Below, one piece after another: positions 1 to 5,650 of a DNA stretch of 6,996 bases. The notes beneath the pieces are model-generated. The model saw nothing but the letters and a program-made list of their open reading frames with translations, had not been told where the DNA came from and ran no database searches. The number at the start of each line of letters is the position of its first letter. Positions within the stretch are counted from its first letter, which is position 1. The stretch is from NCBI GenBank assembly GCA_003222855.1, contig QHXH01000420.1:1-6996 (forward strand), written 5' to 3'. This DNA comes from Acidobacteriota bacterium (GTDB lineage Bacteria; Acidobacteriota; Blastocatellia; Pyrinomonadales; Pyrinomonadaceae). The translations under genes and the position numbers were made by a program.

Positions 1-1
1 C

Positions 2-349
2 GCGACAAACCTGGCAATCAGTGAGCTGCGCAAACGAAAGCGGCGCCGGCTGGTGTCGCTGACGGGATTACTCACCTCGGGCGAGGGAGAAGAAGTTCGA
101 GATTTTGATGCGCCGGATGAAAGGCCTCTGCCCGACGCTAATCTTGTCGACACAGAGCAGCGGCGAGTGGTGAAGAAAGCGATTAGCACGTTGCCGGAAA
201 AGTATCGCGCGCCGCTCGTGCTGCGCGACGTCGAAGGGAAGAGCTATGACGAGATCGCGGCCATTCTGCAAACGAGCGAGGGCACAGTTAAATCGCGCAT
301 CAGCCGTGCGCGAAATTTCCTGCGCGACAAAATGCGCAATTATGTTTAG
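2..349 (+). CDS. ECF (RpoE-type) sigma factor, C-terminal part, 5' end outside window
   Basis: Group 4 (ECF) sigma factor that would direct RNA polymerase to a stress or envelope regulon. The frame is open from base 2 with no start codon needed, so the first roughly 75-80 residues of a usual ~190-residue ECF sigma lie upstream of the window. The visible 115 residues begin with the end of region 2 (ATNLAISELRKRKRRR, the classic region 2.4 exit), followed by an acidic linker. Region 4 starts near visible residue 64 (LPEKYRAPLVLRDVEGKSY) and carries the helix-turn-helix ending in GTVKSRISRAR, which reads the -35 element. A GTG at 53 could be mistaken for the start, but the upstream codons are clearly sigma sequence. 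The gene is followed 11 nt later by an anti-sigma gene, so the two are very probably cotranscribed. The family call is firm; the regulon is unknown. Confidence 0.93.
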   Translation, partial: ATNLAISELRKRKRRRLVSLTGLLTSGEGEEVRDFDAPDERPLPDANLVDTEQRRVVKKAISTLPEKYRAPLVLRDVEGKSYDEIAAILQTSEGTVKSRISRARNFLRDKMRNYV

Positions 350-353
350 GTGG
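348..353 (+). promoter_or_regulatory. Ribosome binding site of the anti-sigma gene
   Basis: AGGTGG lies 7 nt before the ATG at 361 and overlaps the TAG stop of the sigma gene. The overlap suggests translational coupling of sigma and anti-sigma, which helps keep the two proteins in balance. Confidence 0.6.
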
Positions 354-360
354 TGAAATC

Positions 361-1122
361 ATGAGTGGGAAAGTTTGCCGCGAGACGCGGCTGGAGATCG
401 ATCAGTCCGAGTTGCGACAGCCCTTGAGCGCGGAAGCGGAAGCGCACGCCGCCACTTGCGCTGGGTGCGCGGCATTTCGTGACGAACGTTTTAGACTGCG
501 CGAGTTAGTGGGCGCGTTGGAACCGGTGGTCGCGCCGGCGGATTTCGACGTGCGTCTGCGCGCGCGTATCGCTCGGGAACGCGACAGCCACAAACAACCT
601 TTCATTTTTCGTTTCATTATGAGCACGCCGGCGATCGCGGTGGCCGCAGTGTTGGTGATGGTTGTGGGCACGATTGTGTTTATGAATCAGAGAAACAGGA
701 CGCCAGCTCCTTCGATCGCCGCGACTAAAGAAAACAAAGCCACAGTTCCGGCTCCTGCTGTTCCGGCAATTGTGGAAAATACCGGCAGTTCGCCCGTTGA
801 CGGAGAAGAGCCGAGCGTAAATCGATTTGACAATACGCGACGCCTCAATGTAACCGCGCGGAACACCACCAAGACTGGACCAACTACGAACGCTGCACCG
901 CAAGTAGCTGATATTAATGTTACCTCAGCGCAATCGTATCGATTGACTCCCGATCGCGCCGGCGAAGTCTCTCTCGCAGCGCCGGTCAAACCGATGGTCA
1001 TTACCATGTACGACGAGCGCGGTGGATCGCGCAAAATTCAGTTGCCGCCGATCAGCTTTGGCTCGCAGCGACTGACAGACAATCGCACGCCGGTGAGCAT
1101 GACAAATACCCGAGATTGGTAA
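361..1122 (+). CDS. Membrane-anchored zinc-finger (zf-HC2/ZAS) anti-sigma factor
   Basis: 253-residue predicted inhibitor of the sigma factor encoded just upstream. The N-terminal cytoplasmic domain has the anti-sigma zinc motif Hx3Cx2C (H29, C33, C36), with C6 as the likely fourth ligand; in this family the domain wraps around the sigma factor. One membrane segment spans about residues 88-108 (STPAIAVAAVLVMVVGTIVF). After it comes a low-complexity Ala/Thr/Pro/Asn-rich linker (about 112-190) and a short extracytoplasmic end (about 195-253) that I do not recognise. The topology (sigma-binding domain inside, sensor outside) is that of RseA/MucA-like regulators. Release by regulated proteolysis is typical of the family, but no cleavage site can be assigned here. 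The start has a good ribosome binding site, and the stop lies 18 nt before the next gene. Confidence 0.9.
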   Translation: MSGKVCRETRLEIDQSELRQPLSAEAEAHAATCAGCAAFRDERFRLRELVGALEPVVAPADFDVRLRARIARERDSHKQPFIFRFIMSTPAIAVAAVLVMVVGTIVFMNQRNRTPAPSIAATKENKATVPAPAVPAIVENTGSSPVDGEEPSVNRFDNTRRLNVTARNTTKTGPTTNAAPQVADINVTSAQSYRLTPDRAGEVSLAAPVKPMVITMYDERGGSRKIQLPPISFGSQRLTDNRTPVSMTNTRDW

Positions 1123-1140
1123 ACGCTTTAACGAGAAATC

Positions 1141-2775
1141 ATGAGCAAGACGATTTCATTTCGCATTTCAACTTTGATGATGATCGCCATAGCGTCCGCG
1201 ATGGCGGCGATGTCGCAAACGCCCGCGTCCACGGCGCCTGTTACCACTACGGCTGCCTCTCAAACGCCGGCACCCGAGCGATCGCCGCGCCGGCCGACTC
1301 GCAGGCCTCCCGCGCCACCGGCGCGCGTGACCGTGGTTCCGAATCAGACACGGGTTGCGCCTCAAGTAGTAACCGTGGTGCATCGATTAACCGGTGTGAA
1401 GCTGCTCCGCTTGTTGCAAGAACAAGTTGGCGAGAACGGCATCATCGACGTTGATCCGGAATCTTTGCGGACGGACGCTCATGCCAGCATCATTGCCGGC
1501 TGGGCCCTCGATGACGGGAAAACCATTGCCGCGCGACTGCCACAGGCGGTTGCCGAAATCGAGATCATGCAAATTACCGAGACGCGTGCGCAGAGCCAGG
1601 CGCGAGCTGCGACGCCGTCGCCATTCACCATCGCGCGGCCACGCCTTGAACCTGACCTGACGGTAATCACCGGCAATGGACAAAAATTCCGCGCGCAACT
1701 AATTGGCCTCGACGGCGAAACGGGACTATCGGTGCTGCAAGTTATCGGCATTCTTCCCCCGGCGCCAGCAATCAAGGCGAACGAGTTGACAGCCGGCCAG
1801 GGCATTCAAATATTTGCGCCAGAACCGTTACCGCGTGAAGCCGAAACTCTATCGCCTCTGTCGCGCAATACTTATGTAAAGCTCGGAACGATCGATGCAA
1901 TCATTGCCACTCTTGCCCAACCTGGTTCCAACCCGCCTGACAAGCTAACGGTGCGTGGCGCTAAGTTCTCGTCGGAAGCAGTCGGCGGCATCGCGTGCGA
2001 TCGATTGGGGAATACGCTCGGCATCGTGGAATCAATCGACGGAGACAAAGCAAGCATTCTGTCCACTCTCACCGTTCGCGCGGCGACCGAACGTGTCCTG
2101 GCCCGACAGTCCAGCGTGCCGCGGCCGTTGCTGGGCGTGCGCGGCGAGCCGATCGGACTTGCGGCCCGGGCCGGTCTGCTGGCGCATGGTTGGCGAGAAG
2201 ATCAGGCCGCCGATTTGATCAAAGACGACATCGGAATTCTGTTGATGTCCGTGACGCCAAAGACACCCGCCTCGCTCGCGAAGCTGCAAGCGGGCGACAT
2301 CATCGTGCGCGTCAATCAGAAAGACGTGAAGAGCGCGGACGAATTTTCTAACTTGCTGGGTCGAGCCGGTAGTGGCGAACAGGTTGAGTTTACCGTCAAA
2401 CGGCCCAATGCCGCGGCGCCTCTCGAAATACCGGTGACACTGGGCAGTTCGTATGCCTCGACGTTTGATATTCCGGACGCGGCGACACCATTCTTCGGCT
2501 TGCAGTCATTGGGAATTCAAACGATGGGGCTAACGGCAAAAGCAGCGTGGGGATTCGGCGCGCAAAATGGGCTGATCGTAGTCGCGGTGCAGCCTGAGAG
2601 CGCTGCTGCTCGCGGCGGCATCCACGAAGGCGACGTGATCGAATCAATCGATGGACGAAAATTTGGGCGCGGTATCTGGACCACGGACCCTGCTTTCACG
2701 CGCCAGAAAAAACATACGGTTTCGATTGTTCGCGATCGTGAGAAGAAGCAAATCGTCCTGGAAGTGGAAGAGTAA
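1141..2775 (+). CDS. Secreted HtrA/DegP-like protein with degenerate protease domain and two PDZ domains
   Basis: 544 residues. The first ~25 form a signal peptide (ISTLMMIAIASAMAAMSQ), followed by a Pro/Ala/Thr/Arg-rich linker to about residue 75. Residues ~78-320 align by eye with the HtrA trypsin-like fold: GWALDDGKTIAARLP matches the strand before the catalytic His, DLTVITGNGQKFRAQLIGLD matches the DegP segment before the catalytic Asp, and EAVGGIACDRLGNTLGI matches the GNSGGALVNLNGELIGI active-site stretch. The triad is absent: His is about L133, Asp is G195 and Ser is V281, while the two oxyanion-side glycines (G282, G283) remain. PDZ1 spans about 330-435 (carboxylate loop near LLGV, plus VTPKTPASLAKLQAGDIIVRVN) and PDZ2 about 451-544 (FFGLQSLGI, VQPESAAARGGIHEGDVIESIDG). 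It should be exported and bind peptides without cutting. Third gene of the sigma/anti-sigma operon, in a MucD-like place. The start at 1141 gives a full signal peptide; upstream AACGAGA is only a weak ribosome site. Confidence 0.85.
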   Translation: MSKTISFRISTLMMIAIASAMAAMSQTPASTAPVTTTAASQTPAPERSPRRPTRRPPAPPARVTVVPNQTRVAPQVVTVVHRLTGVKLLRLLQEQVGENGIIDVDPESLRTDAHASIIAGWALDDGKTIAARLPQAVAEIEIMQITETRAQSQARAATPSPFTIARPRLEPDLTVITGNGQKFRAQLIGLDGETGLSVLQVIGILPPAPAIKANELTAGQGIQIFAPEPLPREAETLSPLSRNTYVKLGTIDAIIATLAQPGSNPPDKLTVRGAKFSSEAVGGIACDRLGNTLGIVESIDGDKASILSTLTVRAATERVLARQSSVPRPLLGVRGEPIGLAARAGLLAHGWREDQAADLIKDDIGILLMSVTPKTPASLAKLQAGDIIVRVNQKDVKSADEFSNLLGRAGSGEQVEFTVKRPNAAAPLEIPVTLGSSYASTFDIPDAATPFFGLQSLGIQTMGLTAKAAWGFGAQNGLIVVAVQPESAAARGGIHEGDVIESIDGRKFGRGIWTTDPAFTRQKKHTVSIVRDREKKQIVLEVEE

Positions 2776-2782
2776 CTTCTTC

Positions 2783-2817
2783 GAATTTCAAATTTGAGAT
2801 CTCCAAATCTAAAATTC
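2783..2817. terminator. A/T-rich imperfect inverted repeat between convergent genes, possible bidirectional terminator
   Basis: The left arm GAATTTCAAATTTGAGA and the right arm TCTCCAAATCTAAAATTC pair almost throughout around a GAGATCTC centre, with two single-base bulges and one mismatch. It occupies nearly the whole 49-nt gap between the stop codons of the PDZ gene (+) and the VWFA-related gene (-), which fits a terminator shared by both. It lacks a clean U-tract after a G/C stem, so the role is inferred from position. Confidence 0.4.
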
Positions 2818-2824
2818 TTATTAA

Positions 2825-3898
2825 TCAATCCACTTGAAAACTCAATTTCTGTGAAGCGCTTGTCTTCGCCAGGCGATCGATGACGGTCACCCGCAAGACA
2901 TAGGCACCGGCTTGAAGTCCGCTTAACGAAACATCCGCCGCATAAGGAACGCGTTGCATGTCGATCGAGCCTTCCGTCTGAATCTTATGCAAAGGCGTGG
3001 TGATCACGGGTTCATCGTCGCGAAAGATCTGAACCTGTACTGCGAGATCCGGCGCCGCCGCATTCGTGGCGCTGGCTGGAATTCTGCTGCCACCTGCGGG
3101 GTCGCTGGATAATTGAGAAGCGGGTGCATTAGTGGTTGCATTGTAGATAAAAGTGAGGAACCGCAGAAAAGACGAACTTGCAAAATGGACTTCGTTCTCA
3201 GGTCTCTTTTCTCCGATAATCAAACTGCTTAACGTCAATTCTTTGTTAGCGACATTCGGAATCTCAATCCATTCATACGCGCTGCCGCGCGTGCCTGCCT
3301 TAACATCTAAAGCGGCCACGCGAACTTGATAAAGCCCGGGCTTTATCAGCGCGAAGTGATTATAAAAAATTGTTTCGGGCGGCTTGCCGTTGGGATTGTT
3401 AGCGGCGGCTCTGATGGTGAACCGCTTGTTAAAGGTGCTGACAGATTTACCCTGATCATTCAAAACAAAGCCTGCCATATCTAAAACTGCGGTCGGAGCA
3501 TCGCCCTGCGGTTCCAGCGTCAGCGAACTGGTACCGACTTTTATCGACGTGGTCAGGGTGCCGCCGTATTGCGCCGTGTCGAGAAAGCTCAGTGAGATGG
3601 CTACCGGCATCGAAGTCAATGGATACTGAGAGCGCAACACGGCATTCATTTCATCTGCCGGTGTTTTGCGGACCGGTGGCGTCTCACTCTCTTTTTCTTT
3701 CTTCTTTGCGGTTTCCTCCGATGACTCGCCAAAGCCGCGACGGAAACGAACCACCAGATCGGGACGGCCAGCAACGCTGACTTCAATGCGCCTGAACTTT
3801 GGGTTGCGCTGCTCTTCAGTTTCCGGACGCCACGCCAACAGATAATAGGTGGAAGTTTCTTTCAGCGCCGTCGTGACGGCCGTCGGCATCGAATTGGT
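2825..3898 (-). CDS. VWFA-related protein, C-terminal fragment (frame A)
   Basis: Back in the frame of the N-terminal piece. The first family-like codons are TNSM just before the ATG at 3889, then PTAVTTALKETSTYYLLAW, the hallmark of the family's post-VWA segment. VSVAGRPDLVVRFRRGFGE and a Lys/Glu-rich spacer follow. The remaining ~270 residues are a beta-rich C-terminal region (PGLYQVRVAALDVKAG, SSFLRFLTFIYNA, VQVQIFRDDEPVI, AGAYVLRVTVIDR) resembling the usual paired sandwich-like repeats of this family. It ends cleanly at a TGA 49 nt from the convergent PDZ gene. An automated annotation would probably call it alone from 3889 as a 354-residue protein without signal peptide, which would be misleading. 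Confidence 0.7.
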   Translation of the reverse strand, partial: TNSMPTAVTTALKETSTYYLLAWRPETEEQRNPKFRRIEVSVAGRPDLVVRFRRGFGESSEETAKKKEKESETPPVRKTPADEMNAVLRSQYPLTSMPVAISLSFLDTAQYGGTLTTSIKVGTSSLTLEPQGDAPTAVLDMAGFVLNDQGKSVSTFNKRFTIRAAANNPNGKPPETIFYNHFALIKPGLYQVRVAALDVKAGTRGSAYEWIEIPNVANKELTLSSLIIGEKRPENEVHFASSSFLRFLTFIYNATTNAPASQLSSDPAGGSRIPASATNAAAPDLAVQVQIFRDDEPVITTPLHKIQTEGSIDMQRVPYAADVSLSGLQAGAYVLRVTVIDRLAKTSASQKLSFQVD

Positions 3899-4464
3899 TG
3901 CGTCGCTCTGACTTCGCTACCATTTACGCGCAGAAGCACACCGCTCGAATCGGCCAGCGCCGGGTCAGCAGCGTTAGGAAGACCAGCGCCTAAACCGCGC
4001 GCATCCATCGAATAGATGACCACTCCCGAGCGCGCCGCCGCATCAGTGATTTGCTGCAAGCGATAAAGATTTTCTGAGCGCCTTTGATCGATCAGAAAAC
4101 CGTCGGAGATGAAGAAGACGATCTTGCGTCCGGGCAATGCTGAGGCAAGATTGATGAATCCCTTCAGCGTGCTGAACGTACGCGTCACTAACGAAGCGCC
4201 GTCTTCGATCAACTGGGCCGCCCGAGCGCGAATTATCTGCGACGCGGTCTCGCGCGGCATCGTGCCCTCGTGTTTGATGAGTTGGTCAATGAAGAAGTCC
4301 AGCAAGTCAGTATCGTGTTGCTCGATCACTGTTGCCTGATACTCGGTCATGGGCGGGTACTCGGCGGACTGCAGTGTTGCCTGTAGCGCCCGCAGCCGGT
4401 CGGCGGCGGATTTCAGCACAGTTTTGTTGTCCGTCAGTTGTTGCAGGAAACCGAGTTGCCCCGA
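3862..4464 (-). CDS. VWFA-related protein, central VWA fragment (frame B)
   Basis: Family sequence resumes at 4464 with SGQLGFLQQLTDNKTVLKSAADRL, in a frame shifted relative to the N-terminal piece. It contains the later half of the VWA fold: LPGRKIVFFISDGFLID (the central strand with the conserved Asp) and ARSGVVIYSMDARGLGAG. It departs from the family after EVRATQ (about 3898) and ends at 3862 in an Arg-rich out-of-frame tail. A GTG at 4419 could serve as an internal start, but no ribosome site is evident, so independent expression is doubtful. Confidence 0.65.
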   Translation of the reverse strand, partial: SGQLGFLQQLTDNKTVLKSAADRLRALQATLQSAEYPPMTEYQATVIEQHDTDLLDFFIDQLIKHEGTMPRETASQIIRARAAQLIEDGASLVTRTFSTLKGFINLASALPGRKIVFFISDGFLIDQRRSENLYRLQQITDAAARSGVVIYSMDARGLGAGLPNAADPALADSSGVLLRVNGSEVRATQPIRCRRPSRRR

Positions 4465-4885
4465 GATCGATGAATCGCTTCAACATCTGGCGGGTGTAAG
4501 TCGTGCTGCCTGCCGAGAGATGCAGGTCGTCGATGAAGAACATGACCGTGCGTCCGCGATCCAGCGGCACCGGTCTGCCCGCACCATTCGCCGAACTCCC
4601 GCGAGCCGCGGCCAGTTGCGCTTCTTCGCTGCGGCTGCCCACCGCGAGGCGATCGAAAAATGAAATCGGGCGCGGCTTGCCTTCAACTTTCAAAACGAAC
4701 TGATCGCGCTTCAGGGCATCGACGAAGTTGCCCTGCTTATCAAACACCATGAAGTCCGTCTGCACCAGCTCGGTGTTGACGCGCACCACGTCGTCCGGTT
4801 TTTGCTGTGCACTCGTAGGGAACGCAGCCGCGCTACAAACGGCAATGAAGGTGATGACGCGCGTAACGAAACGGGCAGTTCTCAT
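4307..4885 (-). CDS. VWFA-related protein, N-terminal fragment (frame A)
   Basis: Genuine sequence covers the first 140 residues (4885-4466): signal peptide MRTARFVTRVITFIAVCSAA with likely cleavage near A26/Q27, then the typical family opening VRVNTELVQTDFMVFDKQG and a beta-rich segment (DQFVLKVEGKPRPISFFDR). The first VWA strand is VMFFIDDLHLS, residues 114-124, where DDLHLS stands in place of the standard MIDAS DxSxS, so metal binding may be altered. After RFID (137-140) the reading leaves the family and runs as non-homologous residues to a stop ending at 4307. No convincing ribosome site precedes either possible start. If translated alone the product would be an incomplete VWA domain and probably unstable. 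Confidence 0.7.
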   Translation of the reverse strand: MRTARFVTRVITFIAVCSAAAFPTSAQQKPDDVVRVNTELVQTDFMVFDKQGNFVDALKRDQFVLKVEGKPRPISFFDRLAVGSRSEEAQLAAARGSSANGAGRPVPLDRGRTVMFFIDDLHLSAGSTTYTRQMLKRFIDLGATRFPATTDGQQNCAEIRRRPAAGATGNTAVRRVPAHDRVSGNSDRATRY

Positions 4886-4939
4886 GGCGGGCACGCTTTC
4901 GCTTCTCAACGCAGAGGTGGAACGGAAAGGTCGCCGGGG

Positions 4940-4949
4940 ATGATATCAT
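4940..4949. promoter_or_regulatory. Perfect 10-bp palindrome in the divergent intergenic region
   Basis: ATGATATCAT is a perfect palindrome 54 nt before the ATG of the VWFA-related gene and 137 nt before that of apt. It has the size of a small operator half-site pair, but no promoter hexamers could be placed beside it with confidence, so the regulatory role is speculative. Confidence 0.2.
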
Positions 4950-4985
4950 GAGCCGCTCTGATAACGTCATATGAACCGCCGATAG

Positions 4986-5071
4986 GTGGTGGTGCAGTTT
5001 TGAATGTGACACGCGCATCTTGCGCGTGATTCACGGGCGGGACGCCCGTGCCACCCCAAATGCACCACCAC
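4986..5071. repeat. REP-like double hairpin enclosed by an 11-bp inverted repeat
   Basis: Two perfect 8-bp stems with 3-nt loops lie side by side: CACGCGCA-TCT-TGCGCGTG (5010-5028) and CACGGGCG-GGA-CGCCCGTG (5032-5050). The reverse strand translates to the stock phrase GTGVPPVNHAQDARVT, which from memory is a frequent spurious translation of dispersed hairpin repeats in Acidobacteria and Verrucomicrobia genomes. The pair is flanked by GTGGTGGTGCA (4986-4996) and its exact complement TGCACCACCAC (5061-5071). The whole 86-nt unit could fold as a stem with two side hairpins. It sits just before apt and may contain or insulate its promoter. Confidence 0.75.
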
Positions 5072-5086
5072 GGGCCGATAAGGAAG

Positions 5087-5572
5087 ATGGACGAACTCAA
5101 AAAATTAATTCGGGAAGTGCCGGATTTTCCCAAGCCAGGCATAAATTTTTACGACATCACGACCCTGCTGAAACACCCGGAAGGGCTGCGCAAGACCGTG
5201 GATGCGCTCGCCGCTGAATTCGAAGGAATGAAGATTGACGCCGTCATCGGAATTGAAGCGCGCGGATTCATCTTTGCGCCCGCTCTGGCTTATCACCTGA
5301 ACGCGGGGTTTGTCCCCGTGCGCAAGCCGAAGAAATTACCCGCGGAGCGCGCCTCAATTTCGTACGACCTCGAATATGGGCAGGACACGCTTGAGATTCA
5401 TCGCGATGCAATCGGTAACGGTCATCGAGTGATCATCGCCGACGATTTATTGGCCACCGGAGGAACCGCGCGCGCGGTTGTCGATCTCGTCGAAAGCCTT
5501 GGCGGAAAAGTCGAAGGCCTGGTTTTCGTCGTAGAATTAGAGGGCTGGCTACGACGTTCGATCATTAATTAA
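5087..5572 (+). CDS. apt: Adenine phosphoribosyltransferase, C-terminus frameshifted
   Basis: Cytosolic purine-salvage enzyme: adenine + PRPP gives AMP + PPi. Family landmarks in order: VPDFPKPGINFYDIT (residues 11-25, adenine side), GIEARGF (55-61), VRKPKKLP (78-85), the catalytic-loop SYDLEYG (92-98, with E96 at the general-acid/base position known from human APRT) and the PRPP motif VIIADDLLATGGT (115-127). The start at 5087 matches the usual family start (MDELKKLIREVP); the GTG at 5048 lies inside a hairpin repeat and is rejected. AAGGA precedes the ATG but unusually close (2 nt). After VELE (149-152) the frame is wrong and ends in GWLRRSIIN, while the next frame reads AGYDVRSLIKHQS to a TGA at 5583-5585, the expected APRT tail. 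About 8 residues (family pattern YLDGRNKL-like) appear missing at 5543. The core is intact, so activity may survive. Confidence 0.92.
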   Translation: MDELKKLIREVPDFPKPGINFYDITTLLKHPEGLRKTVDALAAEFEGMKIDAVIGIEARGFIFAPALAYHLNAGFVPVRKPKKLPAERASISYDLEYGQDTLEIHRDAIGNGHRVIIADDLLATGGTARAVVDLVESLGGKVEGLVFVVELEGWLRRSIIN

Positions 5573-5588
5573 GCATCAATCCTGAAGA

Positions 5589-5639
5589 ATTGGTTCACTG
5601 ATTGATTTGATCATTGATTCAATGGATCAATGAACCAAT
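5589..5639. terminator. Long A/T-rich hairpin between apt and the aminotransferase
   Basis: ATTGGTTCA (5589-5597) pairs perfectly with TGAACCAAT (5631-5639). Inward, after one mismatch, five more pairs and then three more form an interrupted stem of about 17 pairs. The inner sequence repeats ATTGATT-type words and also contains a small CATTGA/TCAATG hairpin. It ends 11 nt before the aminotransferase ATG, so it could act as the apt terminator or as a leader hairpin for the next gene. It has no U-tract, so the function is uncertain. Confidence 0.4.
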
Positions 5640-5650
5640 GAGCCGATAAG

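Larger units (their letters stand above)
2825..4885 (-). pseudogene. VWFA-related Acidobacteria-type secreted protein, broken by two frame changes
   Basis: Three collinear pieces of one protein of the VWFA-related Acidobacterial family (TIGR03436-like) lie in frames A, B and A again. Frame A runs 4885-4466, frame B 4464 to about 3898, and frame A resumes from about 3898 to the TGA at 2825. Joined, they give about 685 residues. Both joins also lack family sequence: at 4465/4466 roughly 14 residues between RFID and SGQLGFLQQ, and at 3896-3900 roughly 18 residues between EVRATQ and TNSMPTAV, where the family usually has an LNALA-DTGG-like stretch. Because the pieces are otherwise well preserved, this is either a recent pseudogene or an assembly artefact. 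The ATG at 4885 was chosen because a signal peptide starts there; a TTG at 4909 is the only longer option. The family's function is not established; it is exported and carries a von Willebrand A fold. Confidence 0.8.

Noticed and set aside
505..1034. Two overlapping minus-strand open frames opposite the anti-sigma gene.
   Set aside because: They are antisense to a clear coding gene, are Arg/Ser/His-rich shadow translations, and show no recognisable domains.
4459..4470. Programmed ribosomal frameshift in the VWFA-related gene.
   Set aside because: No heptameric slippery site is seen, and conserved residues are missing at both junctions, which frameshifting alone would not explain.
5048..5086. 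Longer apt reading frame from GTG at 5048, giving 13 extra residues.
   Set aside because: The GTG lies in the arm of a perfect hairpin repeat, and the extra residues (PPQMHHHGPIRK) do not fit the family; the ATG at 5087 matches the usual N-terminus.
4833..5142. Minus-strand small frames across the divergent region, including one containing GTGVPPVNHAQDARVT.
   Set aside because: This is the translation of the hairpin repeat, a well-known source of spurious small proteins.
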